A stretch of DNA of 49,298 nucleotides from Clostridiaceae bacterium (GTDB lineage Bacteria > Bacillota > Clostridia > DSM-8532). The translations under genes and the position numbers were made by a program. Positions within the stretch are counted from its first letter, which is position 1. Every line of letters begins with the position of its first letter. The stretch is taken from positions 1-49,298 of the forward strand of contig JAAYFY010000047.1 of NCBI GenBank assembly GCA_012728015.1. The letters are read 5' to 3'. This document shows positions 32,678-42,545 of this stretch, one piece after another. The notes under the pieces are model-generated. The model was not told the origin of the DNA and did not search any database. It worked only from the letters and a program-made list of their open reading frames with translations.

Positions 32678-33377
32678 GCTTCTTTTTAAGGCGTTCAACA
32701 TTGGCATTGGCTATCAGCTCTTTCGGGAAACCCATCTTCCGAAGCATAAAAAGGGCTTCTCCAAACTCGCCTATATCGGTGTGGATGTGGGAATCGGAGT
32801 TTACGATTACCGAGGCCTTGTGTTTAACGCAGCCCTCAAGAAGGCGGACGTAGTTGTCCTCGGCATTAATCCTGTATGAGTTGGGTTTAAGGGATGAGTT
32901 GTTTATTTCAAGAAGGACATCATTTGCCGCGGCGGCCTGGGCAAGCACGTCGTAATCAAGTGGTATCCTGCTGTCGTCAGGATGTCCTATTATGTTGACG
33001 TATTTATTCTCCATGGCCCGGATTAAAACCCTTGTATTCTCCTGGATGGTTCCGGGCTTCAGGCAGGGCAGATGGAAACTGGCTATCAGGACGTCCAGTT
33101 CGGAAGGGTCCAGTTTATCAGTGTCCAATGATCCATCCATGCCAATTATGTTTGCTTCCATACCCTTGAGTATCTCAACTTCATAAAGGTAGTCGGGTAT
33201 GACCTTCAGATTATGAAAATGGTAAACATGGGCGCCGCCGGGCATGGCAGGTCCATGGTCAGTAATGGCAATAAGTTCCAGGCCTTTCATGGAAGCTTCC
33301 CTTGCATATTCATCCAGGGTGCTGTATGCGTGTCCGCTTGAAACCGTATGAAAATGGCAATCCGCCATGAGCCTCAT
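32658..33377 (-). CDS. PHP-domain phosphatase/hydrolase (YcdX-like)
   Basis: Polymerase-and-histidinol-phosphatase fold metallohydrolase, 239 aa, the size of YcdX relatives. Metal ligands are visible as [44 protein letters not shown] and [11 protein letters not shown]. Members bind a trinuclear zinc site and hydrolyse phosphate esters; the physiological substrate is unknown. The start at 33377 is picked among three adjacent ATGs for best spacing to AGGAGGT. It precedes prfA on the same strand but prfA appears to have its own promoter. Confidence 0.88.
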   Translation of the reverse strand: MRLMADCHFHTVSSGHAYSTLDEYAREASMKGLELIAITDHGPAMPGGAHVYHFHNLKVIPDYLYEVEILKGMEANIIGMDGSLDTDKLDPSELDVLIASFHLPCLKPGTIQENTRVLIRAMENKYVNIIGHPDDSRIPLDYDVLAQAAAANDVLLEINNSSLKPNSYRINAEDNYVRLLEGCVKHKASVIVNSDSHIHTDIGEFGEALFMLRKMGFPKELIANANVERLKKKLVSRRG

Positions 33378-33513
33378 CATCATACCTCCTGCTGGCCCGA
33401 CCCTTTTCGCCACATAGCCTCGTCATTTACCCTATCAATTATACATAACTCCCCAGACCCATGCAAATTAATAAATAGAGGCCAGAGGTCAGAAATGAGA
33501 TGTGAGAAAACAA

Positions 33514-33535
33514 AAAGACCGGAGGGCCGGTCTTT
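33514..33535 (-). terminator. Intrinsic terminator after hsp20
   Basis: AAAGACCGG pairs with CCGGTCTTT around a GCCC-side loop. On the minus strand it is followed by TTTTGTTTTC. It separates hsp20 from the PHP gene. Confidence 0.75.
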
Positions 33536-33602
33536 CGCTTCATGCCGCATCCGGCAAACAAAACCCGGTCTGCCGAATGCCACTTTAAAAAAGAAAGGTT
33601 GA

Positions 33603-34052
33603 TCAATCAATGGAAATCCTCTTGGCGCCTTTTGCCTTTTCATCCTTGGGAAGAACAATGGTCAGGATGCCATCCTTGTATGAAGCCTTCACTTCGTCGT
33701 GCTTAATGTTCTGGATATGGAAGCTGCGCTTGAAGGAACCGGAGGAACGCTCCCTGTAGATGTACCCCTCGGATTCCTCATTCACTTCATTTTTGGTATC
33801 CACACCAAGTGTCAGAACATCGTCCGATATCTCGATGGTTATGTCTTCCTTGCGAACGCCCGGCATTTCAGCTTCCACGATGTACTCACGGTCGTTCTCC
33901 TTCACGTCGGCACGAATAGGTGACGCAAAGGGCGAAAACCTTGAAAAGAACGGATCCCTGAAGAAATCGTTAAAAAACCGGTCCAGTCCGAAGAAATCGT
34001 CTTTTCTGGAAACACCGCTGTTTTTTCTGGAAAATGGAATCAAGCCGAACAT
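33603..34052 (-). CDS. Hsp20 family small heat-shock protein
   Basis: ATP-independent holdase chaperone, 149 aa. The alpha-crystallin domain spans about residues 45-140 (YIVEAEMPGVRKEDITIEIS, and the conserved ASYKDGILTIVLPK with the A-x-x-x-G-I-L motif), preceded by a Phe-rich N-terminal arm (FFGLDRFFNDFFRDPFFSRF) that drives oligomerisation. The C-terminal tail ends in AKRISID, which holds an I-x-I-like assembly motif. Start at 34052 with GGAGGTG upstream. Expression is very likely controlled by CtsR through the operator at 34118-34134. Confidence 0.95.
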   Translation of the reverse strand: MFGLIPFSRKNSGVSRKDDFFGLDRFFNDFFRDPFFSRFSPFASPIRADVKENDREYIVEAEMPGVRKEDITIEISDDVLTLGVDTKNEVNEESEGYIYRERSSGSFKRSFHIQNIKHDEVKASYKDGILTIVLPKDEKAKGAKRISID

Positions 34053-34117
34053 AATAACACCTCCATTTTTATTATTAGTTTGTTTTGACCTCAACCCTTT
34101 TATCCGGGTTGCTTTGG

Positions 34118-34134
34118 TTTGACCTTCTTTGACC
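34118..34134 (-). promoter_or_regulatory. CtsR operator
   Basis: On the minus strand the sequence is GGTCAAA-GAA-GGTCAAA, a perfect match to the tandem heptamer bound by the heat-shock repressor CtsR. It lies just downstream of the hsp20 promoter -10 element. Extra half-sites occur at 34084-34090 and, as GGTCAAG, at 34191-34197. Confidence 0.85.
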
Positions 34135-34143
34135 TTCAAATCT

Positions 34144-34173
34144 ATTCTACCTCCTATTTCCTGCATATATCAA
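34144..34173 (-). promoter_or_regulatory. Sigma-A promoter of hsp20
   Basis: On the minus strand TTGATA (34168-34173), 18 nt, TAGAAT (34144-34149). The start of transcription would fall next to the CtsR box, as expected for repression by occlusion. Confidence 0.55.
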
Positions 34174-34274
34174 GTCTGATTTTGACTTACCTTGACCTTT
34201 AAACATGGATTATATCCCCCATATTCCCGTTTTCTCTTGATATCTTTATTTTTCTCCCCTTTATGGATTTGCTG

Positions 34275-34313
34275 GGATATCAGGCGCTTCCGCGGGTCCA
34301 GCGCCTGATATCC
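34275..34313 (-). terminator. 14-bp perfect hairpin overlapping the flippase stop codon
   Basis: GGATATCAGGCGCT pairs perfectly with AGCGCCTGATATCC around an 11-nt loop. The stop codon of the flippase gene (34280) lies in the arm. There is no T-run, so it may protect the 3' end or act with Rho. Confidence 0.6.
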
Positions 34314-35818
34314 TCAACCTTAATAACCCCTGTCAGCATAAACGCGGTTCCGATAATGGCAAAGGAAACGGCAATGGGTACGAGCAACTGGAACCTCCCC
34401 CCGCAAGCCCATAATACGGGAGCCCGTTTAAACAGCAATGAAAGGAGCGTTCCGGTCAAAGCGGCCGAAAGCGGCTTGACAAGCCACTCTCCTATATCAA
34501 CCAACATGCCGGTTATCCTTGACACCTCCAGGAAATTCAGCACAATGGTGATAAGGCTTCCCACAATCACTCCTATAATATATGCATTAACCCCCCAAAT
34601 GGGAAGACAGAACCAGACCAGGGCAATCCGGATGATGCTTCCCGCCAGGGTATTTATAAGGATGGCAGACTCCCTGGCCAATCCGTTGAGTATGCCCAGC
34701 ATTGTCTGCTGAAGGTACAGAAAAACCCCGGTATATGACAGCAGGTGCAGGATACCGCCCACATCCTTCCCAGGGAAAATGAACTCGGCTATTTCATGGC
34801 TGCAAACGGCAAAAAATGACGTGAACAACATTCCCGTGGTCAGGGTCAGTCGAATGGACTGTGATATCTGCCTGTTGGCTGCCTGGTACCTTCCCGACGA
34901 CACAGCCCCGGCGATGGCGGGAACCAGTGCGGTGGCCAGCGCCATGGGCAGCATGGACGGGAAAAACACCAGCGGGGCCGCCATACCGCTGAGCCGGCCC
35001 AAAACCTTGAGACTCTCCTGGAAAGTCAGCCCGTAAAGGACCAGCCTTTGTGGAATGATCAGGCTTTCGGCCGTGCCAAGTATCGAAAGCACCAGCCTGT
35101 TGGCCGAAATCGGCGCCGCTGCCCTGACAAGCTTTACGGCAAGGTTGCGGGTACCTGGTTCAGGCTCGCGATTGACGCGGTTCTTCATCCTGTCAAGCTG
35201 AAAGGCGCAAAACACGGTGAGGACATTGACCGTTTCACCCACCATGAGCCCAAGGGTGGCAAGCAGGCACATGCTTTCGATGCCCTTGTTGACAAAATGC
35301 GGGTGCATGGCCATAACAAAAGCGAGCTTGGACAGTTGTTCCGCCACCTGGCCCACGGCATTGGGGATAACCTGCTCCTTCCCGTAAAAATAGCCTTTAT
35401 AGGCCGAAGCGGCGGCAATCGGCGGAACCAGGCACAACATCCAAAGTAGGGATTTACGGGCTCTCAGGTCCTTTGCAAAAGCCAGGAGCATGGTATCCAC
35501 ATTCAGTATTAGTACCAGCGAAACCACGATCCCCGCGAGCAGGACAATCCCCGCTGCCAACGACGCGATCTTCATGCCTGAGCGGATCCTGCCTGAGGAT
35601 GTCTCTTCTGCCACAAACCTGGATACAGCCACTGAAATCCCCGCCGACAGGACCAGGACCAATAAAGAATATATGGGAACTATCAGCTGGTACAGTCCCA
35701 GGCCTTCGGTACCTATGCAGTTGGCTATGAAGATGCGGTAGAAGAAACCTATAGCCTTAACAAGGAAACCGGTTAACGACAGTATGGCCGCATTGTACTT
35801 CAGTGATCGACGGGCCAT
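34280..35818 (-). CDS. Polysaccharide/lipid flippase of the SpoVB/MurJ-like MATE superfamily
   Basis: Integral membrane protein of 512 aa with about 14 helices, starting SLKYNAAILSLTGFLVKAIG and containing RIFIANCIGTEGLGLYQLI and the later ISANRLVLSILGTAESLIIP, hallmarks of the SpoVB/YtgP group. Such proteins flip lipid-linked oligosaccharides or peptidoglycan precursors; SpoVB itself is needed for spore cortex. The ATG at 35818 has GAGGGAG upstream. It is a single-gene unit divergent from the lipoprotein gene. Whether it is the sporulation member or a vegetative flippase cannot be told from sequence. Confidence 0.88.
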   Translation of the reverse strand: MARRSLKYNAAILSLTGFLVKAIGFFYRIFIANCIGTEGLGLYQLIVPIYSLLVLVLSAGISVAVSRFVAEETSSGRIRSGMKIASLAAGIVLLAGIVVSLVLILNVDTMLLAFAKDLRARKSLLWMLCLVPPIAAASAYKGYFYGKEQVIPNAVGQVAEQLSKLAFVMAMHPHFVNKGIESMCLLATLGLMVGETVNVLTVFCAFQLDRMKNRVNREPEPGTRNLAVKLVRAAAPISANRLVLSILGTAESLIIPQRLVLYGLTFQESLKVLGRLSGMAAPLVFFPSMLPMALATALVPAIAGAVSSGRYQAANRQISQSIRLTLTTGMLFTSFFAVCSHEIAEFIFPGKDVGGILHLLSYTGVFLYLQQTMLGILNGLARESAILINTLAGSIIRIALVWFCLPIWGVNAYIIGVIVGSLITIVLNFLEVSRITGMLVDIGEWLVKPLSAALTGTLLSLLFKRAPVLWACGGRFQLLVPIAVSFAIIGTAFMLTGVIKVEDIRRWTRGSA

Positions 35819-36017
35819 GAACAGACTCCCTCTGCGAATATCCGTCCCTTTAGCTTATGAAACATCGCATGGTTATATGTGGAAAAGATAAACCTTAGTC
35901 CGCCATAACAAAAGTGTGACTATTTTGCAGAATATAGTTCATTCCTGCCCCTGTTTATTTCTGATATGTTTATTGTGTAAATTCCGGATTTCCTTATTAG
36001 GGAAAGGAGAAATAACC

Positions 36018-37070
36018 ATGAAAGCTAAAAAAATATGGGCGCTGGTCCTGGTAATTTGCATGGTCTTTGCCTCTGCTGCCTGCGGAAGTTCTTCGCGTGA
36101 TGATGACGATGATGACAGAAGTTCAAGGAAAACTGCCAGGGATAAGGAAGGAGACAATGATAAGGATGAAGCCGGGCTTTTGCCAGGCCTGGCCGACCTG
36201 GGCAAGGATGACGGCAAAAAAGATGACCGTGACGACAGGGACGACGGGGAAGTAAGAAGTGACCGTGATAACAGGGAGGACGAAGATACATTAAGCGGAC
36301 GCGATGACTGGGATGACCAGGATACAGGGTCTGACACTGAACCGGGTGTTGTATATGAAGACTCCGACGTCACCATACATAAGGCCCAACTGCCGGAGGG
36401 TTATCCTGAAGACAAGTTTCCTTTTATGGAGGGGACTACTATAGAAGGCTCCTATCGGGATAATAGCCGGCCTACCGCATCTTTCGCCGTCTTTTGCTCG
36501 GTCAGCGCTCCGTTTGATGAGGTTTCGGCGTATTATGCCAATTTCCTGGCCCAGAACGCGACATGGGAAGCACAAAGCGCTCCGGGCATCGATTATTTTA
36601 AAGGAACCTGTTTCGGATACGAGTTTCAAATACAAATTGTAGCCGATACCACGTCCGATGAAAAGACTTCGGTAACCATCATTCTTGAGGAAGCCATGTC
36701 CGCCGACGCGGCTCTCGCCGAATTGGACGTATATAACCTGCCCACCGGATACCCGGAAGACCTGTTCCCCATCATAGATAATCACGCCATAAGTCACTCC
36801 ACCAAATCGGTCTACAGGGATGAAACCACCGAGCAAACATCATATCATCTCGAAATATACACAACTCACACTCTTGACGAGGTGCTGGCATTTTATGAGG
36901 AAGTCCTCGGGGATATCAGTGATATGGATTTAATGACCGATGAAATTTCATTCGATTTTAGCGGACACGCAAATGGCTATGATTTCGACATCAGGGCCAA
37001 TAAGGAAGTTGTAGACGGCGCTGAACTGATCTATTATACCCTTGATCTTCAATATACCTCGGATAATTGA
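36018..37070 (+). CDS. Lipoprotein with Asp/Arg-rich linker and tandem repeated domain
   Basis: A 350-residue exported protein of unknown function. The signal sequence MKAKKIWALVLVICMVFASA ends in a lipobox (ASAAC), so Cys21 should be lipidated. Residues about 25-115 form a highly charged linker of Asp, Arg and Lys runs (a DDDDDDR stretch, and repeated D-R-D-D units). Two copies of a domain of roughly 110 residues follow, each opening with a GYPEDxFP motif (LPEGYPEDKFPFMEG near 122, LPTGYPEDLFPIIDN near 240) and each with an aromatic FDEVSAYY/LDEVLAFY helix. The start has GGAAAGGAGA upstream. It is divergent from the flippase gene and ends in its own terminator. Confidence 0.85.
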   Translation: MKAKKIWALVLVICMVFASAACGSSSRDDDDDDRSSRKTARDKEGDNDKDEAGLLPGLADLGKDDGKKDDRDDRDDGEVRSDRDNREDEDTLSGRDDWDDQDTGSDTEPGVVYEDSDVTIHKAQLPEGYPEDKFPFMEGTTIEGSYRDNSRPTASFAVFCSVSAPFDEVSAYYANFLAQNATWEAQSAPGIDYFKGTCFGYEFQIQIVADTTSDEKTSVTIILEEAMSADAALAELDVYNLPTGYPEDLFPIIDNHAISHSTKSVYRDETTEQTSYHLEIYTTHTLDEVLAFYEEVLGDISDMDLMTDEISFDFSGHANGYDFDIRANKEVVDGAELIYYTLDLQYTSDN

Positions 37071-37100
37071 CCCACTGTCAGAACAAACCGCTGCTAAATC

Positions 37101-37131
37101 AGGGGCTGCTTCAGGTGGAAGCGGCCCTTTT
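37101..37131 (+). terminator. Intrinsic terminator after the lipoprotein gene
   Basis: AGGGGCTGCTTC pairs with GAAGCGGCCCTTT (one G-T pair) around AGGTG, followed by TTTT and TACTG. Confidence 0.7.
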
Positions 37132-37186
37132 ACTGCCATGTAATAAGGCTCTTGCCGGTATATTGGCAAAACTGATAATCGTCACC

Positions 37187-37215
37187 TTCACTAATAAATA
37201 CGCAGCGTGTATAAT
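37187..37215 (+). promoter_or_regulatory. Sigma-A promoter of the flavoprotein pair
   Basis: TTCACT (37187-37192), a 17-nt spacer and a perfect TATAAT (37210-37215), about 35 nt upstream of the start codon at 37249. Confidence 0.6.
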
Positions 37216-37248
37216 AAAACCTGTAGCTTAAACAAAGGAGTTATAAAG

Positions 37249-38094
37249 ATGTACAGGATCCTGCGAAAGGAAATACTGAATTCTCAGGTTACACTGCTTG
37301 AGATAAACGCGCCATATGTGGCCCGCAAGGCCGAACCCGGCCAGTTTGTCATACTGCGGGCCCATGAAGAAGGGGAGAGAATCCCGCTGACTATTGCCGA
37401 TTATGACAGGGATAAGGGCTCGGTGACCATCATATTCCAGGAGGTGGGCGCCACCACAAAACTCCTGGGAAGTCTTGAGGCGGGAGACAACATTGCAGAC
37501 TTCTGCGGCCCCTTGGGCAACCCATCCCATCTTGAAGGTGTCAGGAAAGCAGCCGTGATAGGCGGCGGCCTGGGCACAGCCATAGCCTATCCCCAGGCAA
37601 AGAAGCTTTTTTCAATGGGTGCTGACACCGACGTTATCATGGGTTTCAGGAGCAAGGACCTCATCATTCTCGAGGATGAGATGGCCAAGGTTTCCAGCCG
37701 TTTGTTTGTCACCACCGATGACGGTTCCAACGGAACCCGCGGTTTTGTTTCCGACATCCTGAAGAAGCTCCTTGAGGAGGGCAAGCGGTATGATGTGGTC
37801 ATAGCCATCGGCCCTCCCATCATGATGAAAGTTGTCTGCGATGTCACAAGACCCTATGGCATAAAAACCATTGTCAGCCTCAACCCCATCATGATCGACG
37901 GCACAGGCATGTGCGGAGGATGCCGGGTTACTGTGGGCGGCGAAACAAAATTTGCCTGTGTGGACGGGCCCGACTTTGATGGGCACCAGGTGGATTTCAC
38001 GGAACTGATAAGGCGGCTTTCCATGTACAGGGAAGATGAAAGGGAATCCCTTGAACGCCACGAATGCCGGCTGGGAGGTGTGCTGAATGGCTAA
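37249..38094 (+). CDS. nfnA: NfnA/SudB-like FAD/NAD-binding [2Fe-2S] flavoprotein subunit
   Basis: Ferredoxin-NAD(P) reductase-fold subunit, 281 aa. N-terminal FAD domain with GQFVILRAHEEGERIPLTI, NAD-binding domain with AAVIGGGLGTAIAYPQA, and a C-terminal [2Fe-2S] site with GMCGGCRV and KFACVDGPDFDGH. The family includes NfnA of the electron-bifurcating transhydrogenase NfnAB, sulfide dehydrogenase subunit B, and subunits annotated as dihydroorotate dehydrogenase-like. Start at 37249 with AAAGGAG 8 nt upstream; it overlaps the next gene by 8 nt. It probably exchanges electrons between NADH, NADPH and ferredoxin with its partner. The sequence alone does not separate Nfn from Sud function. Confidence 0.85.
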   Translation: MYRILRKEILNSQVTLLEINAPYVARKAEPGQFVILRAHEEGERIPLTIADYDRDKGSVTIIFQEVGATTKLLGSLEAGDNIADFCGPLGNPSHLEGVRKAAVIGGGLGTAIAYPQAKKLFSMGADTDVIMGFRSKDLIILEDEMAKVSSRLFVTTDDGSNGTRGFVSDILKKLLEEGKRYDVVIAIGPPIMMKVVCDVTRPYGIKTIVSLNPIMIDGTGMCGGCRVTVGGETKFACVDGPDFDGHQVDFTELIRRLSMYREDERESLERHECRLGGVLNG

Positions 38095-39478
38095 TATGTC
38101 CCTTAAGAAGGTCCCTATGCCAGAACAGGATCCCGAGGTCAGAAACAGGAACTTCTCAGAGGTTGCCCTGGGATATACCGGGGAAATGGCAATGGAAGAA
38201 GCCAGGCGATGCCTGAACTGCAAGCACAAGCCATGTATGTCCGGCTGCCCCGTTAATGTCAGGATACCCGAGTTTATTATGCATATAGCCGCCGGAGATT
38301 TTGAAAAAGCCTATGAAACCATATATGACACCAACAGCCTTCCGGCAGTATGCGGAAGGGTCTGTCCCCAGGAAACCCAGTGCGAGCAAAAATGCGTCCG
38401 CGGCATCAAGGGCGAACCGGTAGCCATCGGAAGGCTGGAACGCTTTGCCGCCGACTGGTACATGGAGAACATAAAGAAGCAGGCGGTTAAAACCCCGAGA
38501 AACGGGAAAAAGGCTGCTGTAATAGGCTCCGGACCGGCGGGACTCACCTGTGCCGGCGACCTGGCCAAAATGGGCTATGATGTTACAGTATTTGAAGCCT
38601 TCCACAAGGCCGGAGGTGTGCTGGTATACGGCATACCGGAGTTCAGGCTTCCCAAGGACCTGGTTGAAAAGGAAATCGGGTCATTGAAGGCCCTTGGTGT
38701 GGAGATCCGTACCAATATGGTCATAGGGAAAACTCTGACCATAGATGAAATCTTCGAAGAAGGATATGAGGCGATATTCATCGGATCAGGCGCGGGGCTG
38801 CCCACGTTTATGGGCATACCCGGCGAAAACCTGAACGGTGTCTTCTCGGCCAATGAGTTCCTCACCAGGATAAACCTGATGAAGGCCTATATGTTCCCTC
38901 AAACCGGCACGCCAGTTAAGTGCGGCAGGAATGTAGCTGTGGTGGGCGGCGGAAATGTGGCCATGGATGCCGCCAGGAGCGCCAGGCGGCTTGGCGCGGA
39001 GAACGTATATATCGTTTACAGGCGTTCCGAGGCTGAGATGCCGGCAAGGATCGAAGAGGTCCATCATGCCAGGGAAGAGGGTATCATCTTCAAGCTCCTC
39101 ACCAACCCCTTCAGGATCATTGGCGATGACAATGGCTGGGTCTGCGGTATGGAATGCGTAAAGATGGAGCTGGGTGAGCCTGACGCCTCGGGAAGGAGGC
39201 GCCCGGTACCGGTTCAGGGATCAGAGCATGTCATCGACGTGGATACCGTCATCATAGCCATCGGTACCTCACCCAATCCCCTTATCAGGAGCACTACCCC
39301 GGGTCTTGAGACCAATAAATGGGGATGCATCGTGGCCGACGAAGATGGCAGAACCTCCAGGGAGGGTGTCTTTGCGGGAGGAGATGCCGTGACCGGCGCG
39401 GCTACCGTGATTCTGGCCATGGGCGCCGGGAAAAAAGCCGCAAAGGCCATGGACGAATATATAAGGTCAAAAGGTTAA
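38087..39478 (+). CDS. nfnB: NfnB/GltA-like iron-sulfur flavoprotein (glutamate synthase small-subunit family)
   Basis: 463-residue member of the GltD/GltA family. The N-terminal part has two [4Fe-4S] Cys groups (CLNCKHKPCMSGCP and CGRVCPQETQCEQKCVRG). The FAD site is AAVIGSGPAGLTCAGDLAKM and the NADP site is VAVVGGGNVAMDAARSARRLG, with VIIAIGTSPNP and FAGGDAVTGAATVILAMGAG at the C-terminus. Often annotated as homotetrameric NADPH glutamate synthase (gltA), but next to an NfnA-like subunit it more likely forms the bifurcating NfnAB transhydrogenase. The frame overlaps nfnA by 8 nt. A terminator follows, then glutamate dehydrogenase, which uses NADPH. Confidence 0.88.
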   Translation: MANMSLKKVPMPEQDPEVRNRNFSEVALGYTGEMAMEEARRCLNCKHKPCMSGCPVNVRIPEFIMHIAAGDFEKAYETIYDTNSLPAVCGRVCPQETQCEQKCVRGIKGEPVAIGRLERFAADWYMENIKKQAVKTPRNGKKAAVIGSGPAGLTCAGDLAKMGYDVTVFEAFHKAGGVLVYGIPEFRLPKDLVEKEIGSLKALGVEIRTNMVIGKTLTIDEIFEEGYEAIFIGSGAGLPTFMGIPGENLNGVFSANEFLTRINLMKAYMFPQTGTPVKCGRNVAVVGGGNVAMDAARSARRLGAENVYIVYRRSEAEMPARIEEVHHAREEGIIFKLLTNPFRIIGDDNGWVCGMECVKMELGEPDASGRRRPVPVQGSEHVIDVDTVIIAIGTSPNPLIRSTTPGLETNKWGCIVADEDGRTSREGVFAGGDAVTGAATVILAMGAGKKAAKAMDEYIRSKG

Positions 39479-39495
39479 AATATATACAACAAGCG

Positions 39496-39522
39496 GAGAT
39501 GCCAGAAGGCATCTCTTTTTTT
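39496..39522 (+). terminator. Intrinsic terminator after the flavoprotein pair
   Basis: GAGATGCC pairs with GGCATCTC around AGAA and is followed by seven Ts, 17 nt after the stop codon. Confidence 0.85.
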
Positions 39523-39608
39523 GCATCTGAAAACCTGTGCGGTTTTCCGGGATAACAACTATCACAACTTAACCGAGTTATTGAATTTGCAATTTGTGAA
39601 ATCTGATC

Positions 39609-39637
39609 TTGCATTTAAGGGCCTGAGCTGTTATAAT
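39609..39637 (+). promoter_or_regulatory. Sigma-A promoter of glutamate dehydrogenase
   Basis: TTGCAT (39609-39614), a 17-nt spacer and a perfect TATAAT (39632-39637). Transcription would start near 39644, leaving an untranslated leader of about 175 nt. Confidence 0.6.
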
Positions 39638-39643
39638 TTCTAT

Positions 39644-41155
<1,512 letters not shown>

Positions 41156-41218
41156 CGAGCCGGATCCTGCCCGGAAGCGAAAAGGCGCTCCAGCACCATA
41201 ATGTTAGACTCCCATAAA

Positions 41219-41256
41219 GACGGACCGGGCTTTTGCAGCCCTGGCCGTCCTTTTTA
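41219..41256 (+). terminator. Intrinsic terminator after gdhA
   Basis: GACGG and CCGTC enclose a second helix (GGGCT with AGCCC) and are followed by CTTTTTATTT. Confidence 0.75.
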
Positions 41257-41304
41257 TTTCGACAAAAACCGACCGCGCCGGTCTTGGGGAAAACATGGGG
41301 CCAA

Positions 41305-41399
41305 GGTCTTGCCGGCCCGCTCTTCCATGTCCTTTATTCTGCGGTTCTAAAAAACGGGCAAGACCATATACATTTAAACGGCTGGCTTAAACGCCGTTT
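41305..41399 (+). promoter_or_regulatory. Inverted repeats upstream of the MotAB/ZorAB-like pair
   Basis: GGTCTTGCC (41305-41313) and GGCAAGACC (41357-41365) can pair across 43 nt, and AAACGGC with GCCGTTT form a hairpin at 41376-41399, 15 nt before the first ATG. A weak promoter candidate (TTCTAA-16-TATACA) overlaps them. They may be a regulatory leader or operator for the motor genes. Confidence 0.35.
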
Positions 41400-41414
41400 G
41401 CCCGAACTTGGGAC

Positions 41415-42545
41415 ATGCCGACGGGGGATGTGTTTACTGTGCTGGAAGGTTTGATAGTATTATACAGGCAGCTGGGCGGTGTGGGCACCTTTATAACCCT
41501 GCTGATCATGGTCATCTTTATCGGCGCGTCCTATGCCAATGTACTGGTAAGGCGAAAGTATATCAGCCTTTCGGAAGAACTGGCCGGTTACTGCGCCGGT
41601 GATCTTAAAGCCTTTTCTTCCAGCATGCTTCGCTGGATTGACGAAGAATACCGGGAAGCGGCCAGAAGCGGCCTCTCAGGTATCAATACCCTCTCAATAA
41701 TACAAACGGGCATGGAAATCTTTTTAAAGCCCTGCATACTGGCGGAACGCCTGCTGAAAAAAACCAACGGGCTCCTCATCACCACCGGCCTTTTTGGAAC
41801 ATTTATCGGGCTGACATATGCCGTGGGGAACATGGGCAACATCATGTCCAATACCAGCACCGATACCCTGATGCGTGAAACCGGCGCCGACATCCTGGTG
41901 CTCCTGGTGTCGTCCTTTCAGGGCATGGCCGTGGCCTTTGTGACAAGCCTCTTTGGGACAGGCTTCTCCATCCTCTTCATGATCATCTCCTCCCTGTTCA
42001 GTGCCGCCGGGGCAAAAGATCTGCTGGTAGCCCAGCTGGAAGAATACCTGGATGTAAAAGCGGCATCTGAGGCCATGGAGGAACTGCGGCTGAAAGGGAG
42101 AAAGGATGAGGAACAGGTCCAGAAGACAACACGGGTATTGAACGATGCCATCCGCACCTTCGAGAAGGTGGTGTCAGACTTCTCAGAAAGCCTTAGGGGC
42201 GTCAGGAACTTCAACGAGGATCTCTCCGCCAATATTGACAGGATACAGGCTAGCGCCGGGTTTCTCGCAAGTTCCCTGGACAGGACTTCCGAAACCCTTT
42301 ACGAAAACAGCGTAAGGATCGACAAATGCGCGGGGACGCTGGAATCTGTCTCGGCAGAAATACAGGTCGGAAACCATCGGCTGGAAAACATGGCATCGGT
42401 CATCTCCCAGCTAAGGCTCAGCCTGGATGACTCACGAAAAGACCGGGAAGTATTCCTCAAAACCGTCCATGATATACCCGACAAGCTCTTAAACTACCAT
42501 GAAGCCGCTGTCGCCAGCGTCGACAGGAAGCAGGTGAATCCATGA
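41415..42545 (+). CDS. MotA/TolQ/ExbB-like (ZorA-like) ion-channel subunit
   Basis: Membrane stator subunit, 376 aa from the first ATG. TM1 at about 22-44 (TFITLLIMVIFIGASYANVL), a cytoplasmic loop, TM2 at about 118-140 (GLLITTGLFGTFIGLTYAVG) and TM3 at about 159-193 (ILVLLVSSFQGMAVAFVTSL, FGTGFSILFMIIS). The GTFIGL element is typical of ExbB/TolQ and ZorA channels. Residues from about 195 to 376 form a largely helical cytoplasmic tail rich in charged residues, shorter than in ZorA of Zorya defence systems. The start is uncertain: the ATG at 41415 lacks a clear Shine-Dalgarno and GTG codons at 41430 or 41439 follow GGGGG. It is coupled to the MotB-like gene by ATGA. The load of the motor is unknown. 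Confidence 0.82.
   Translation: MPTGDVFTVLEGLIVLYRQLGGVGTFITLLIMVIFIGASYANVLVRRKYISLSEELAGYCAGDLKAFSSSMLRWIDEEYREAARSGLSGINTLSIIQTGMEIFLKPCILAERLLKKTNGLLITTGLFGTFIGLTYAVGNMGNIMSNTSTDTLMRETGADILVLLVSSFQGMAVAFVTSLFGTGFSILFMIISSLFSAAGAKDLLVAQLEEYLDVKAASEAMEELRLKGRKDEEQVQKTTRVLNDAIRTFEKVVSDFSESLRGVRNFNEDLSANIDRIQASAGFLASSLDRTSETLYENSVRIDKCAGTLESVSAEIQVGNHRLENMASVISQLRLSLDDSRKDREVFLKTVHDIPDKLLNYHEAAVASVDRKQVNP

Noticed and set aside
36291-36836. 181-codon minus-strand frame
   Set aside because: Antisense of the lipoprotein gene, whose signal peptide and repeats are clear.
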